This document shows positions 8,533-17,195 of a DNA stretch of 64,000 nucleotides, one piece after another. Position numbers and translations under genes: made by a program. How positions within the stretch are numbered: the first letter of the stretch is position 1; each line of letters starts with the position of its first letter. Source of the stretch: UBA6170 sp034429975 (lineage in GTDB: Bacteria; Chloroflexota; Anaerolineae; Anaerolineales; Anaerolineaceae). The stretch spans positions 124,001 to 188,000 of the forward strand of contig DAOUFM010000076.1 of the NCBI GenBank assembly GCA_034429975.1, given 5' to 3'. The notes under the pieces are model-generated. The model did no database searches. It saw nothing but the letters and a program-made list of their open reading frames with translations, and was not told the origin of the DNA.

Positions 8533-10254
8533 TTAATTCCCTAATTCCCCTATATTGTACCCCGAATCATCGTCATCTGTTTGCTGCTGTTCAATTTCCG
8601 GATTTTTTTGTACAACCTGGTGATAAATCCCAATCCAATCTGCCACTTCATCGCGGAGTGCTTCCTGTTCCTTTTGTTTTTGGCTTTGAATGTAGCGTTG
8701 ATAATGATCAAAAATATCTTGTTGAACCCTGGATGGGTTATAAACATAATCGAAAGTCAGCGTTGTATCACCAACCCGAATGGAGACAGTTCCAAAATTT
8801 AAGATTAGGCTGATGACGCCCAGGCGTTTGAATTCTACTGTTTGGATATTTCGAATCAAACTACTGCGTTTTACTTCCTGTCCAAAAGGTTTTTTATATA
8901 CATCGATTAACTGATCCGGGGTGACAATGTACTCATCATTACGCCAATCCCAGTATTGATATAGCCACCAAAGCGCCAGAATGATCCCAATCCCAATTTC
9001 TATGATAATGACACCATCAAAGTTAACGGATGGAGAAAACTTAATAATAGAATAAATCATAATTGTAAATAATAAAAACAAGGATAGCCCAGCCCAAAAA
9101 GCTTTTTTGATTAAAATGAACCAGTGGGTTCGATAGATAATCCTATCTTTTTTTTGTGTACGTAAGCCAAAAAATCTGGCAAGGCTATCCATCAACCCGG
9201 AAGATTCGAATTCTGGAGCAACTTCAATTGCTTCTATATCCGTATCGATCATATCCGGATCATTTTCTGGGATTTGATTAGAGTTTATTCCAATCCGGTG
9301 ACGAAGTAATTCTTCCTTTGTAATTCTTTGCAATTTATTTCTTTGGTAGAGCGATTTACCTTTTTCATCATTAAGTAAACGAATAACCAGATCCGGTTTG
9401 GCAAGCTGCTTAAAAATGATCACCCCGGTAAATGTGCGAATGATTACATCTCCATACCCGATCCAGCGTCCGAGTTGTGAAGAATTTAATTCAACAGAAA
9501 GAATTGCATCTATTGGGGCTTCCTGTCGACTTTCATAGAATAAAGCTACTTTATCAAGCAGAATAATTCGCCGATTTGTAACGATCGAAAAATCATTGGT
9601 CCAATCCACCCAAATCCACATAAACCAACCAGAGGAGATAAGAGCAATAACTCCAAAAAAAATAGATAACCAGGGTTTTGGATCGAAGCTAAAAAAATAG
9701 AAATTGATAAATAAAAAGATGGAAAGTAAGCTAAGAATGAATGGAAGGAAAGATTTGTACCAGAGAATAAATGGATGTTTTCTAGCTAAAAAGTGGACGG
9801 CTTCTCTGGGGCTTAACCATTTGAAGCGCTGTTTCAGGCTCAACTTGTAACTTTTTATGGTCAAATTGATTGATTGGATAATCTCCGGAAAAGTTTCGTA
9901 GATTTCTTCCAGCTTATTTTGGTCAAAGTGAATCGCGACCACGTTGGTCAAGGTTTTTGCGGAAACAGCCCTTAAGTTACCGGAAGATAACCCCTCTTCA
10001 CCAAAAAAATCACCTTTTTGGCAAATGGCTATTTCATTAAAACCGTTTTGTCTTTCCTGTTGGAGGGAAACCCGGCCGCTGACGACAATATAAATTCCGT
10101 CTGCTTCTGAGCCTTCTGAATAAATGGTTTCATCATTTTTAAAAAATACTGTTATCAATTGCTCACTGATTTGTGATAATTGCTCTTCATTCAACAAATC
10201 AAAAAAGTGAATATTAGTTAATATTTCAAGAATTTCTTTGGAGTAATCGATCAT
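8533..10254 (-). CDS. cyclic-nucleotide-binding domain fused to two membrane/PH-like modules
   Basis: A 573-aa protein with no HTH. Residues 17-135 form a cNMP-binding domain; the phosphate-binding cassette keeps Gly-Glu and Arg-Ala (GDFFGEEGLSS...LRAVSA, residues 81-99). Then come two copies of a module made of a two-helix membrane hairpin and a bacterial PH-like (YdbS/bPH2) domain: helices about 165-188 and 194-217 followed by DFSIVTNRRIILLDK and the beta domain to 293; helices about 383-403 and 412-433 followed by DEYIVTPDQLIDVYKKPFG and the beta domain to about 505. The tail (515-573) is charged, with a Gln/Asp-rich end. It is probably a membrane-bound sensor that responds to a nucleotide; the output is unknown. 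A TATACT -10 box ends 8 nt before the ATG. Confidence 0.8.
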   Translation of the reverse strand: MIDYSKEILEILTNIHFFDLLNEEQLSQISEQLITVFFKNDETIYSEGSEADGIYIVVSGRVSLQQERQNGFNEIAICQKGDFFGEEGLSSGNLRAVSAKTLTNVVAIHFDQNKLEEIYETFPEIIQSINLTIKSYKLSLKQRFKWLSPREAVHFLARKHPFILWYKSFLPFILSLLSIFLFINFYFFSFDPKPWLSIFFGVIALISSGWFMWIWVDWTNDFSIVTNRRIILLDKVALFYESRQEAPIDAILSVELNSSQLGRWIGYGDVIIRTFTGVIIFKQLAKPDLVIRLLNDEKGKSLYQRNKLQRITKEELLRHRIGINSNQIPENDPDMIDTDIEAIEVAPEFESSGLMDSLARFFGLRTQKKDRIIYRTHWFILIKKAFWAGLSLFLLFTIMIYSIIKFSPSVNFDGVIIIEIGIGIILALWWLYQYWDWRNDEYIVTPDQLIDVYKKPFGQEVKRSSLIRNIQTVEFKRLGVISLILNFGTVSIRVGDTTLTFDYVYNPSRVQQDIFDHYQRYIQSQKQKEQEALRDEVADWIGIYHQVVQKNPEIEQQQTDDDDSGYNIGELGN

Positions 10255-10262
10255 ACTTTTTA

Positions 10263-10268
10263 AGTATA
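10263..10268 (-). promoter_or_regulatory. -10 box of the CNB-PH gene, near-leaderless
   Basis: TATACT on the minus strand ends 8 nt before the ATG at 10254, placing the expected transcript start about 2 nt upstream of the start codon. No Shine-Dalgarno fits in between. The -35 region is weak. Confidence 0.35.
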
Positions 10269-10299
10269 TCCCAACTGAATTAATTTACCGATTAGATTC

Positions 10300-10308
10300 T
10301 GGTAAAAT
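10300..10308 (+). promoter_or_regulatory. extended -10 of the serine-hydrolase gene, very short leader
   Basis: TGGTAAAAT: TGG followed by TAAAAT at 10303-10308. The expected start is near 10315, about 6 nt before the ATG at 10321. Confidence 0.45.
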
Positions 10309-10320
10309 CAAAAATGGAAA

Positions 10321-11808
10321 ATGAGAAACTTAGGTATCACCATTGTTCGTGGCATATCCATTCTGCTGATTGTGATCACTACAATTATTGTAGTTGTGCA
10401 ATTGGTGGTGTTCAGCCGGATTCGAGCCAGTTTACCGATTGGGTCGATGGTTGGGGGTGTTCCAGTAGGCGGCTTAGACCGGCAAGAGGCAGCCAATCGA
10501 TTGATAAAATCATTCAGTGTGCCGATCGAAGTGCATTATAACGAGGCTGTCATTCAGATCAGGCCTTCTTCGATCGGTTTTGAACTGGATTTGGAAAGTA
10601 TGTTAACAGCAGCCGATCAGCAACGAATTAATCAACCGTTTTGGAGTGGTTATTGGGATTTTTTATGGGGCAGATACTCAAAACCAGACCCGATACCATT
10701 GCGTTATTCTTTGTCAGAGCAGAGACTGAAGACTTACTTAAAGGATGAAATTGCAGTTCGATACGACCAACCGGCGACGGGCGCTGTTCCTATACCTGGA
10801 AGCACCCAATTCCAACCAGGAAACCCAGGTTCAAAATTGGATATTAATCGGGCTGTAGAGCTTATTAAAGGTGCTTTAGCTTCTCCGATTAAGCGTACGG
10901 TTAATTTAACCTATTCTCAAATTGACCCCACCCGGCCTTCCTTCCAAAACTTAGAAGTTTTATTAAAACAGGTGCTCGAAAGTACCGGGTTTGATGGATT
11001 AACGGAAGTGTATTTACTGGATCTTCAAAATTATCAGGAAATTAATTTTGCATCCAGGCAAGGACAATCGATCAGACCGAATATTGCTTTTACCGCTGCC
11101 AGCACTATGAAAATCCCGATCATGATCTCCGTTTTCAATCGGGTCAGCGATCCGGTCCCTGACGATGTTCTCAACCAAATGGAGCTTATGATTGAAAGAT
11201 CTGAAAACGACCCGGCAGACCGGTTAATGGAAAAAGCATTAGGGGGCAACTTAGGGCCATTGCTGGTAACCGAGGATATGGATAAATTAGGGTTTGAAAA
11301 CACCTTTATTGCTGGATACTTTTATCCCGGTGCCCCTTTATTGAAAAGAATTCAAACGCCCGACAATAGCCGCACGGACGTCAATACCAGCCCTGATATT
11401 TATAACCAGACCACCCCCACGGAAATGGGAATGCTTTTAGGAGATATTTATCAGTGTTCATTAGTTGATGGCGGCGCATTAAAAGCAGTTTTTGAGGATA
11501 AGATTTCCCAAAACGAATGTCAGAAAATGATCAACTATTTAGCCCTTAACCGTATTGGTGTCTTGATCCAGGCAGGTGTACCGGAAGCAACCAGAGTTGC
11601 ACATAAGCATGGCTGGATTACCGAAACAGATGGGTTGATTCATACGATTAGTGATGCCGGGATTGTTTACACTTCCGGAGGGAACTATGTTTTGGTGATT
11701 TTTATGTATCATCCCACCCAGCTTGTTTTTGACAATGCCAACTATGTAATGGCACAAATATCATCCGCTGTATACAACTATTACAACATTCCGTTAGCCA
11801 CTCAATAA
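10321..11808 (+). CDS. membrane-anchored serine hydrolase, class A beta-lactamase fold, with peptidoglycan-binding-like N-terminal domain
   Basis: 495 aa. A single N-terminal membrane helix (about residues 9-30) is followed by a VanW-type peptidoglycan-binding-4-like region (about 40-200; VGGVPVGGLDRQEAANRL) and a C-terminal beta-lactamase-like domain (about 215-485). Catalytic motifs are AASTMKIPI (SxxK, Ser and Lys present), SEND in place of SDN, and KHG in place of KTG (HKHGW). The fold suggests an extracytoplasmic peptidase or esterase acting on cell-wall or other peptides rather than a resistance beta-lactamase; this is inference. Its 3' end overlaps the convergent HD-protein gene by 7 nt inside a shared hairpin. 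Confidence 0.85.
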   Translation: MRNLGITIVRGISILLIVITTIIVVVQLVVFSRIRASLPIGSMVGGVPVGGLDRQEAANRLIKSFSVPIEVHYNEAVIQIRPSSIGFELDLESMLTAADQQRINQPFWSGYWDFLWGRYSKPDPIPLRYSLSEQRLKTYLKDEIAVRYDQPATGAVPIPGSTQFQPGNPGSKLDINRAVELIKGALASPIKRTVNLTYSQIDPTRPSFQNLEVLLKQVLESTGFDGLTEVYLLDLQNYQEINFASRQGQSIRPNIAFTAASTMKIPIMISVFNRVSDPVPDDVLNQMELMIERSENDPADRLMEKALGGNLGPLLVTEDMDKLGFENTFIAGYFYPGAPLLKRIQTPDNSRTDVNTSPDIYNQTTPTEMGMLLGDIYQCSLVDGGALKAVFEDKISQNECQKMINYLALNRIGVLIQAGVPEATRVAHKHGWITETDGLIHTISDAGIVYTSGGNYVLVIFMYHPTQLVFDNANYVMAQISSAVYNYYNIPLATQ

Positions 11809-11834
11809 ATTGATTTATTGTTGAGTGCTTTTTT
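11799..11834 (+). terminator. terminator spanning both convergent stop codons
   Basis: CACTCAATAAAT (11799-11810) pairs with ATTTATTGTTGAGTG (11813-11827) with a 3-nt bulge, and is followed by CTTTTTTT on the plus strand. It ends transcription of the serine-hydrolase gene. Both that gene's TAA (11806-11808) and the opposite gene's TGA (11802-11804) lie within the stem, and the T-run encodes Lys codons of the opposite gene. Confidence 0.75.
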
Positions 11835-12866
11835 TAATTTTGCATTTAAAGTTTCAGGTGAAATACTTAAAACACTTAGAATTTCAACCTCTAACCCTTT
11901 AATTAGCGGGATATTTGTGCGTATTTTTTGGGCAAAATCCGGGTATCTGTTCTGTAAGGCGGTTAATCTTTCATCCAATGATACCAATTGGCTTCCTTCA
12001 GACAACTTATCGGCATAGTTGACGATTTTTTGCTCCCAGGTTAAAGGTCTGGTTTCTTCATCTGCCAAATCACCGATTAAATGGCGTCTGGCAATTTCGG
12101 CTAATTCAAGTTGACCTTTTTGTTCCAGAAATTCTGCAGCTAAATCTGCATGATTTTTCTCATTTTGAGGTTGCAGTTTTGCCAGATCGTGAGTAATACC
12201 CCCGCGATGAGTTAATAAAGGGTTGAGAGCCTGCCCTTTTTCTTCCATCCAGAGAGCAATTTGATAAGCGATGGCAGCCACATTGGTCACGTGAGCCAGT
12301 AAATTATGAGTGACTCCCAATTCTGTATACCAGGTGATGCAAGTTTGCATATCCGGTAGAAAAGGCTTTTTTAATATTGACAAAAGCTGTTGGATATTAT
12401 TTACTTCCCCATCCTGTTGAGGAAAGAGTCCAGGAGCTGGCAATCTGGCAGGGTTGAGCCAAATTGCCTTTAACCCGGTTAATTTGGGAGTTAGCGCAGC
12501 TTCCTGATAATCCTTTCCACAAACAACAATATTTTCTGGAGATAATTTTAGATATTTTTGGATCGCGGTGAAAAATTCTGGTTGGACTTGATCCATATTA
12601 AAGTCCCTCAGTGTAAATAGATGGTTGAAAAAGGGGAGCAAACGCTGTCTTTCGAGGTTTTTTTCCACCTCTTCCACCGCTGAACCCCTAGATTGAGAAA
12701 CAAATACGATCTCAAATTCCCTTGATAATACCTGTAATGATTTCTCAACGAGCGTAAAAGAACCAAAACTGGCAGAAATGGGGATAACTTCATCTCTTTG
12801 CTTAGAATTTGCTATGATTGTGTCATCCCCGATCAATAAAAGCGTTGTTATTTGGTTCAAGTTCAT
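11802..12866 (-). CDS. HAD-like / HD-domain fusion protein
   Basis: 354 aa from the ATG at 12866 (MNLNQITTLL), chosen because GGAG lies 7 nt upstream; longer open reading into the dinG promoter is not coding. The N-terminal half (about 1-175) resembles a haloacid-dehalogenase hydrolase (LIGDDTIIAN, PENIVVCGKDYQEAALTPKLTGLKAIWLN) but looks degenerate: the motif III Lys-Pro and the motif IV Gly-Asp are not kept. The C-terminal half has an HD phosphohydrolase signature: His in NLLAHVTNVAAIA, His-Asp in GITHDLAK, and a late Asp in VNYADKLSEG. It may hydrolyse a nucleotide-like phosphate through the HD domain. Divergent from dinG. Confidence 0.75.
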   Translation of the reverse strand: MNLNQITTLLLIGDDTIIANSKQRDEVIPISASFGSFTLVEKSLQVLSREFEIVFVSQSRGSAVEEVEKNLERQRLLPFFNHLFTLRDFNMDQVQPEFFTAIQKYLKLSPENIVVCGKDYQEAALTPKLTGLKAIWLNPARLPAPGLFPQQDGEVNNIQQLLSILKKPFLPDMQTCITWYTELGVTHNLLAHVTNVAAIAYQIALWMEEKGQALNPLLTHRGGITHDLAKLQPQNEKNHADLAAEFLEQKGQLELAEIARRHLIGDLADEETRPLTWEQKIVNYADKLSEGSQLVSLDERLTALQNRYPDFAQKIRTNIPLIKGLEVEILSVLSISPETLNAKLKKALNNKSIY

Positions 12867-12951
12867 CAATATCTCCATTAATAAGATATCAAAATTATAG
12901 TTGAAAAATATATCAAACAAACTTAGAATATATGTTCTGTAATTGAAAAAA

Positions 12952-12967
12952 TGGTATAATGCTGTCA
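12952..12967 (+). promoter_or_regulatory. extended -10 promoter giving leaderless dinG mRNA
   Basis: TGGTATAAT, with TATAAT at 12955-12960. Seven bases after the hexamer is 12967, which is the A of the dinG ATG, so the transcript should have no leader. There is no Shine-Dalgarno before that ATG. Confidence 0.6.
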
Positions 12968-15768
12968 TGGCTTTTCTGGTAGCAATTGACATTGAAACGA
13001 CCGGGCTGGATGCGCGAAAAGATGCGATTATCGAAATTGGAGCCGTTCGCTTTAGTGCCTCTAGAGTAGAAGCTGAATTTTCCACCTTAATTAACCCTGG
13101 GCGAGTCATTCCTCCTGAAATTACTCAATTGACCGGCATAACAAATGAGATGGTGCGGAATGCACCTCCTTTGTCAGCAGTACTTCAGGAATTGGTTGAT
13201 TTTGTGGGTGATTGCCCGGTGGTAGGGCACAATATTCAATTTGATCTTGGGTTTCTCTTTCAAGCGAATATCCTCAAAGAGGTTGAAGCGGTAGATACTT
13301 ATGAAATTGCTGCGGTATTAATGCCAGTTGCAACAAGATACAATCTTTCAGGTTTATGCCAACAATTAAATATTCCAAATTTAGGGGCGCACCGCGCATT
13401 GACTGATGCAAAGATGACTCATCAATTATTTCTCGAGCTTTATGACCGGGCAATTGAGTTACCGGTTGAACTTTTGGCAGAAATTGTACGCATGGGTGAG
13501 CCAATTGAATGGGATGGGTTCTGGTTTTTTCAGGAGATTCTGAAAACTAAAATAAAAAGGAATCCAATTCAGCCTCGATATGTAAAAAGCCAGAATTATT
13601 TTGAAGGATTTTATTTCGATGAAGAAATTCTAGGACAACCATTAAAACCAAATTCGGAAATTAAACCTCTGGATGAAGACGAATTAAGTTCAATCCTGGA
13701 ACATGGAGGGGAATTTCAAAATTATTTTAAAAATTTTGAATATCGCCCTCAACAAGTAGAAATGTTGAAACACATCACGTCTGCATTCAACCAGGGATAC
13801 CATCTGATGGTGGAAGCAGGCACCGGAACAGGGAAATCCTTTGCTTACCTGATACCAGCTGCATTCTGGGCATTAACCAATAATCGCCGGGTAGTTATCT
13901 CAACCAACACAATTGCCTTGCAGGATCAACTGATCAATAAAGATATACCAGATTTAGGATCAGCCCTGAATATTCCTTTACGAGCAGCCATCCTTAAAGG
14001 TCGTTCGAATTATCTCTGTCCACATCGATTTGAGGCGCTGCGATTTCGTGGCCCGGAGAATAAAGAAGAGATCCGAGTTCTGGCAAAAATCCTGGTCTGG
14101 TTGTATCAAGGTGGAGATGGAGATCGTTCGCGATTGAACGTGAATAGCCCGGTGGAACGTGAAATTTGGCAAAAAGTTTCATCAGATGACGAGAATTGTT
14201 CAGCCGAGAAATGTATGTCCAGGAATGGAGGGATCTGCCCTTTTTATCAGGCTCATCAAGCAGCCGAAAGTGCTCATATCCTGATTGTCAATCACGCCTT
14301 GTTATTGTCGGATGTAGTCACTGGCAGCCGGGTTTTGCCCGCATATGATTACCTGATCATCGATGAAGGTCACCATTTGGAAGATGCCAGTACCAATACA
14401 CTCAGTTACCGGATTACTCAAAAAGATTTGCAGCGAATGTTGCGGGAATTGGGGGGTGTCTCCAGCGGGATTTTAGGTAGGTTAGTCACAGCTTTTAAAG
14501 CAATTTTAAAACCGTCTGAACTAGCCAGTGTTGTGTCAATTTGCCAAAGAGTAACCGATCTGGCTTTTCGATTAGAACAAAACTGGAATTCATTTTTTGA
14601 TGTTCTGAATGAGTTTTTGGAATCCGAACGTGGGTATCAACCCATCGGGATGTATGCTCAACAAGTCAGAATATTGCCGGAGACCAGAACCATCCCAGCC
14701 TGGTCGAAGGTTGAAATTCAGTATGATCAAACAAACGAGACCATTAATCTGCTCAACAATTTGGTTAAAGAATTTCTAAAAGATTTAGCAGATGTAGCAG
14801 AGAACTCTGCAGAAGATGTAGAAGAGGCCATTGGAAGTTTAAGTTTTAACAATCAGAGAATGACAGAAGCAGCCCATTTTCTGGAAAATATGCTACTGAG
14901 TCCAGATGCAAATTATATCTATTGGATTGAGCAACGGCCGGATTCCTCTGGAATGATTCTCCAAATCGCTCCTCTGCATGTTGGCAATTTGATGGAAAAA
15001 TATTTGTGGCATGAAAAAGCATCCATTATTCTCACATCAGCGACATTAACAACAAATGGTGAATTCCAATACTTAAAAAGCCGATTAAATGCAGATGAAG
15101 CAGACGAGCTTATTGTTGGATCGCCGTTCGATTTTGAAAGTTCCACTATGTTGTACTTGCCTAACGATATTCCAGAGCCAGCACAGGCAGCAGCTTATCA
15201 GAGAATGGTCGAACTGACATTGATTAATTTGAGCAAAGCTACCGGAGGGAAACTGATGGCTTTGTTTACATCGTATGCGCAATTGAAAAAAACATCCCAA
15301 GCAATTGCACCCAGGCTGGCAACTGCGGGAATTCAGGTCTTTGAACAGGGAGAAGGTGCTTCTGCAAATACCTTGCTGGAAATATTTAGGGAAACTGACC
15401 GGGCTGTTTTGTTGGGAACAAAAGCCTTTTGGGAAGGGGTTGACATTCCTGGAGAAGCTTTGTCCGTATTGGTAATTGTCAAATTGCCTTTTGCTGTTCC
15501 TACCGATCCGATTGTTGCAGCGAGATCGGAGACATTTGATGATCCTTTTAATGAATATTCTATTCCAGAGGCAATTTTAACCTTTCGGCAAGGTTTTGGG
15601 CGTTTGATTCGCACTCAATTCGATCGTGGGGTTGTTGTTGTTTTAGATCACAGAATCCTGAGCAAAAAATATGGCCGCTATTTTGTAGATTCTTTACCCC
15701 CATGTAAATTAGTGCAGGGACCGGTTATAGATTTACCACAAAAAGCTGCTCGCTGGTTAAATTTATAA
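12967..15768 (+). CDS. dinG: DinG-family helicase with N-terminal 3'-5' exonuclease domain
   Basis: 933 aa. Residues 1-170 are a DnaQ-type exonuclease: VAIDIETTGLD (ExoI), GHNIQFDLGF (ExoII), GAHRALTDAKMT (ExoIII). Then an XPD/DinG superfamily 2 helicase: Walker A EAGTGTGKSFAYL, cysteines of a possible Fe-S cluster (SNYLCPHRF, then CSAEKCMSRNGGICPF), DEGH box YLIIDEGHHLEDA, motif V GTKAFWEGVDIPG and motif VI QGFGRLIRT. This exonuclease-helicase architecture is like Bacillus and Chloroflexi DinG, where it processes DNA or RNA ends. The ATG at 12967 was chosen because upstream codons overlap the TATAAT box. Confidence 0.93.
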   Translation: MAFLVAIDIETTGLDARKDAIIEIGAVRFSASRVEAEFSTLINPGRVIPPEITQLTGITNEMVRNAPPLSAVLQELVDFVGDCPVVGHNIQFDLGFLFQANILKEVEAVDTYEIAAVLMPVATRYNLSGLCQQLNIPNLGAHRALTDAKMTHQLFLELYDRAIELPVELLAEIVRMGEPIEWDGFWFFQEILKTKIKRNPIQPRYVKSQNYFEGFYFDEEILGQPLKPNSEIKPLDEDELSSILEHGGEFQNYFKNFEYRPQQVEMLKHITSAFNQGYHLMVEAGTGTGKSFAYLIPAAFWALTNNRRVVISTNTIALQDQLINKDIPDLGSALNIPLRAAILKGRSNYLCPHRFEALRFRGPENKEEIRVLAKILVWLYQGGDGDRSRLNVNSPVEREIWQKVSSDDENCSAEKCMSRNGGICPFYQAHQAAESAHILIVNHALLLSDVVTGSRVLPAYDYLIIDEGHHLEDASTNTLSYRITQKDLQRMLRELGGVSSGILGRLVTAFKAILKPSELASVVSICQRVTDLAFRLEQNWNSFFDVLNEFLESERGYQPIGMYAQQVRILPETRTIPAWSKVEIQYDQTNETINLLNNLVKEFLKDLADVAENSAEDVEEAIGSLSFNNQRMTEAAHFLENMLLSPDANYIYWIEQRPDSSGMILQIAPLHVGNLMEKYLWHEKASIILTSATLTTNGEFQYLKSRLNADEADELIVGSPFDFESSTMLYLPNDIPEPAQAAAYQRMVELTLINLSKATGGKLMALFTSYAQLKKTSQAIAPRLATAGIQVFEQGEGASANTLLEIFRETDRAVLLGTKAFWEGVDIPGEALSVLVIVKLPFAVPTDPIVAARSETFDDPFNEYSIPEAILTFRQGFGRLIRTQFDRGVVVVLDHRILSKKYGRYFVDSLPPCKLVQGPVIDLPQKAARWLNL

Positions 15769-15793
15769 AAAGAGGTCGATTTCTCAACCTCTT
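15765..15793 (-). terminator. intrinsic terminator of the CpXC gene
   Basis: AAGAGGT (15770-15776) and ACCTCTT (15787-15793) form a stem; on the minus strand it is followed by TTTTTATAAA. It lies 11 nt after the CpXC stop and overlaps the end of the convergent dinG gene. Confidence 0.6.
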
Positions 15794-15803
15794 GTAAATG
15801 ATA

Positions 15804-17159
15804 TTAACTATTGAGGTTTTTAACCATCAACATCTTGGTGGCGATTTTTTGAATTTCTTTTAGTTTGGCAGTCAGTTGTTCTTGATTCCCTTGTTGTTCA
15901 GTCTGACTGACCAGGCTGGTTAACAGTTGAACAAACTCATCGTTGACTACCTCTGAGTTTTCATTGAGAAGATTTTTAACTTTTTCTGGGTCCGATGCCT
16001 GCAGAAGTTCCTCAACAAATTTGATTTCTTCTGGGGGTTTGTTTGCTTCTTCAATCATGGTATTGAGCTGCCCTAGTTTAGAGATCCGGTCCAGATCGGC
16101 TGATTTACGGGCTTCCTGGAGACTTTCCTGAACAGCTTCTACGAAGAACTCATTCAGTTCATTACCATATTTCTGCAGGCCAGCTTCAATATTCTGTTCG
16201 GATAGGATTTTTTGAAGAGTTTCTCTGGCTTTTTTCTTCTCTTCTGTAATTTGAGCATCCATTTCCTTGGTGATTTCTAATAGAAAATCCCGTAATGAGG
16301 TCAACTTATTTTTTTTATCGGCATTTGTTTCAGCATCGATTTTTTGAGTCAGTGTTTGGAAAAATTCATAATCTAATCCCGAACGTATCATCCCAACCAA
16401 AGTATTCGTATAAATTTCATCCGGTGATTTGATTAAAAGGTCAAGGAGTATTTCTCTGGTTAATCCATTTTTGGCAGCATTCTGCAAATCTTCCATCGCT
16501 TTTTGAGAAGATTTCATTTTTTCCTGAATCTCCTGCCCAATTTTTGTTTCCTGAAGCAATTCTTGCTGGAGAAGAGCCAATTGTTGGGCGGATTGCTTAT
16601 CTCCTTGTGCCATGGTAGCTTCCATGAGGCGGCTGAATAAACCAAAGAATGTTTCATCGATCAATGCTTCTTCTTGTTTAATAATTTCTTTTCTGGAATC
16701 AGCATTAGGTGTTGAAATCAACCGTTGAATTAACTGGATTTTTTTCTGTTGGGCATCCAGCATGTCTTTTGTTATGCCATCCGCTTCTAAAATTTTCTCA
16801 AGCATTGTTTGATACGTTAACATATTCTGAGCCTGGAAAAGATACGCTTTTCGTTTTTCCATTGGCAAGTCATCGACAACTCGTTTAATAAGTGGTCCCA
16901 CCATTTTTTCCTGCTCATTAATTGAAACACCTAACTCAGGAGGAAAATAAGTTAATAACATCTCTTTTTCAGGATCGTGATAGACGATGGGGGTGGGATA
17001 AAGCCCCTGGTAACCGCAAGTTGGGCATTGAATAACATTGGCTGATCCACTTAATAATTTTTGTTTTGCTTCTGGATCGGTATTCATATCGAATAATTGT
17101 TGAATTTCAGCGGTCATAGGAGTATGGCAACGGGGACAACTTATTTGAGTTCTTGGCAT
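15804..17159 (-). CDS. CpXC-domain protein with long coiled-coil-like tail
   Basis: 451 aa. The first ~60 residues hold two Cys pairs (SCPRCHTP and QCPTCGYQG), a zinc-ribbon-like CpXC domain, followed by PTPIVYHDPEKEMLLTYFPPE, the conserved strand region of the family. From about residue 115 to the end it is highly charged and helical, rich in Gln, Glu and Lys, consistent with coiled coil. No function is known for the family; it occurs mostly in Chloroflexi and Firmicutes-like genomes. GAGAGG precedes the ATG. It follows the histidine-kinase gene by 36 nt, so they are probably co-transcribed. Confidence 0.8.
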   Translation of the reverse strand: MPRTQISCPRCHTPMTAEIQQLFDMNTDPEAKQKLLSGSANVIQCPTCGYQGLYPTPIVYHDPEKEMLLTYFPPELGVSINEQEKMVGPLIKRVVDDLPMEKRKAYLFQAQNMLTYQTMLEKILEADGITKDMLDAQQKKIQLIQRLISTPNADSRKEIIKQEEALIDETFFGLFSRLMEATMAQGDKQSAQQLALLQQELLQETKIGQEIQEKMKSSQKAMEDLQNAAKNGLTREILLDLLIKSPDEIYTNTLVGMIRSGLDYEFFQTLTQKIDAETNADKKNKLTSLRDFLLEITKEMDAQITEEKKKARETLQKILSEQNIEAGLQKYGNELNEFFVEAVQESLQEARKSADLDRISKLGQLNTMIEEANKPPEEIKFVEELLQASDPEKVKNLLNENSEVVNDEFVQLLTSLVSQTEQQGNQEQLTAKLKEIQKIATKMLMVKNLNS

Positions 17160-17195
17160 AAACGGCCTCTCTGAATGTAATTTATCTGGTTGAGA

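Noticed and set aside
10321..11808. Antibiotic-resistance beta-lactamase
   Set aside because: The fold is right, but the SDN and KTG motifs are SEND and KHG and there is a large N-terminal wall-binding-like region, so a housekeeping hydrolase is more likely.
12867..13109. N-terminal extension of the HD protein into dinG
   Set aside because: It is antisense to the dinG exonuclease start and lacks family-like sequence; a good Shine-Dalgarno marks the ATG at 12866.
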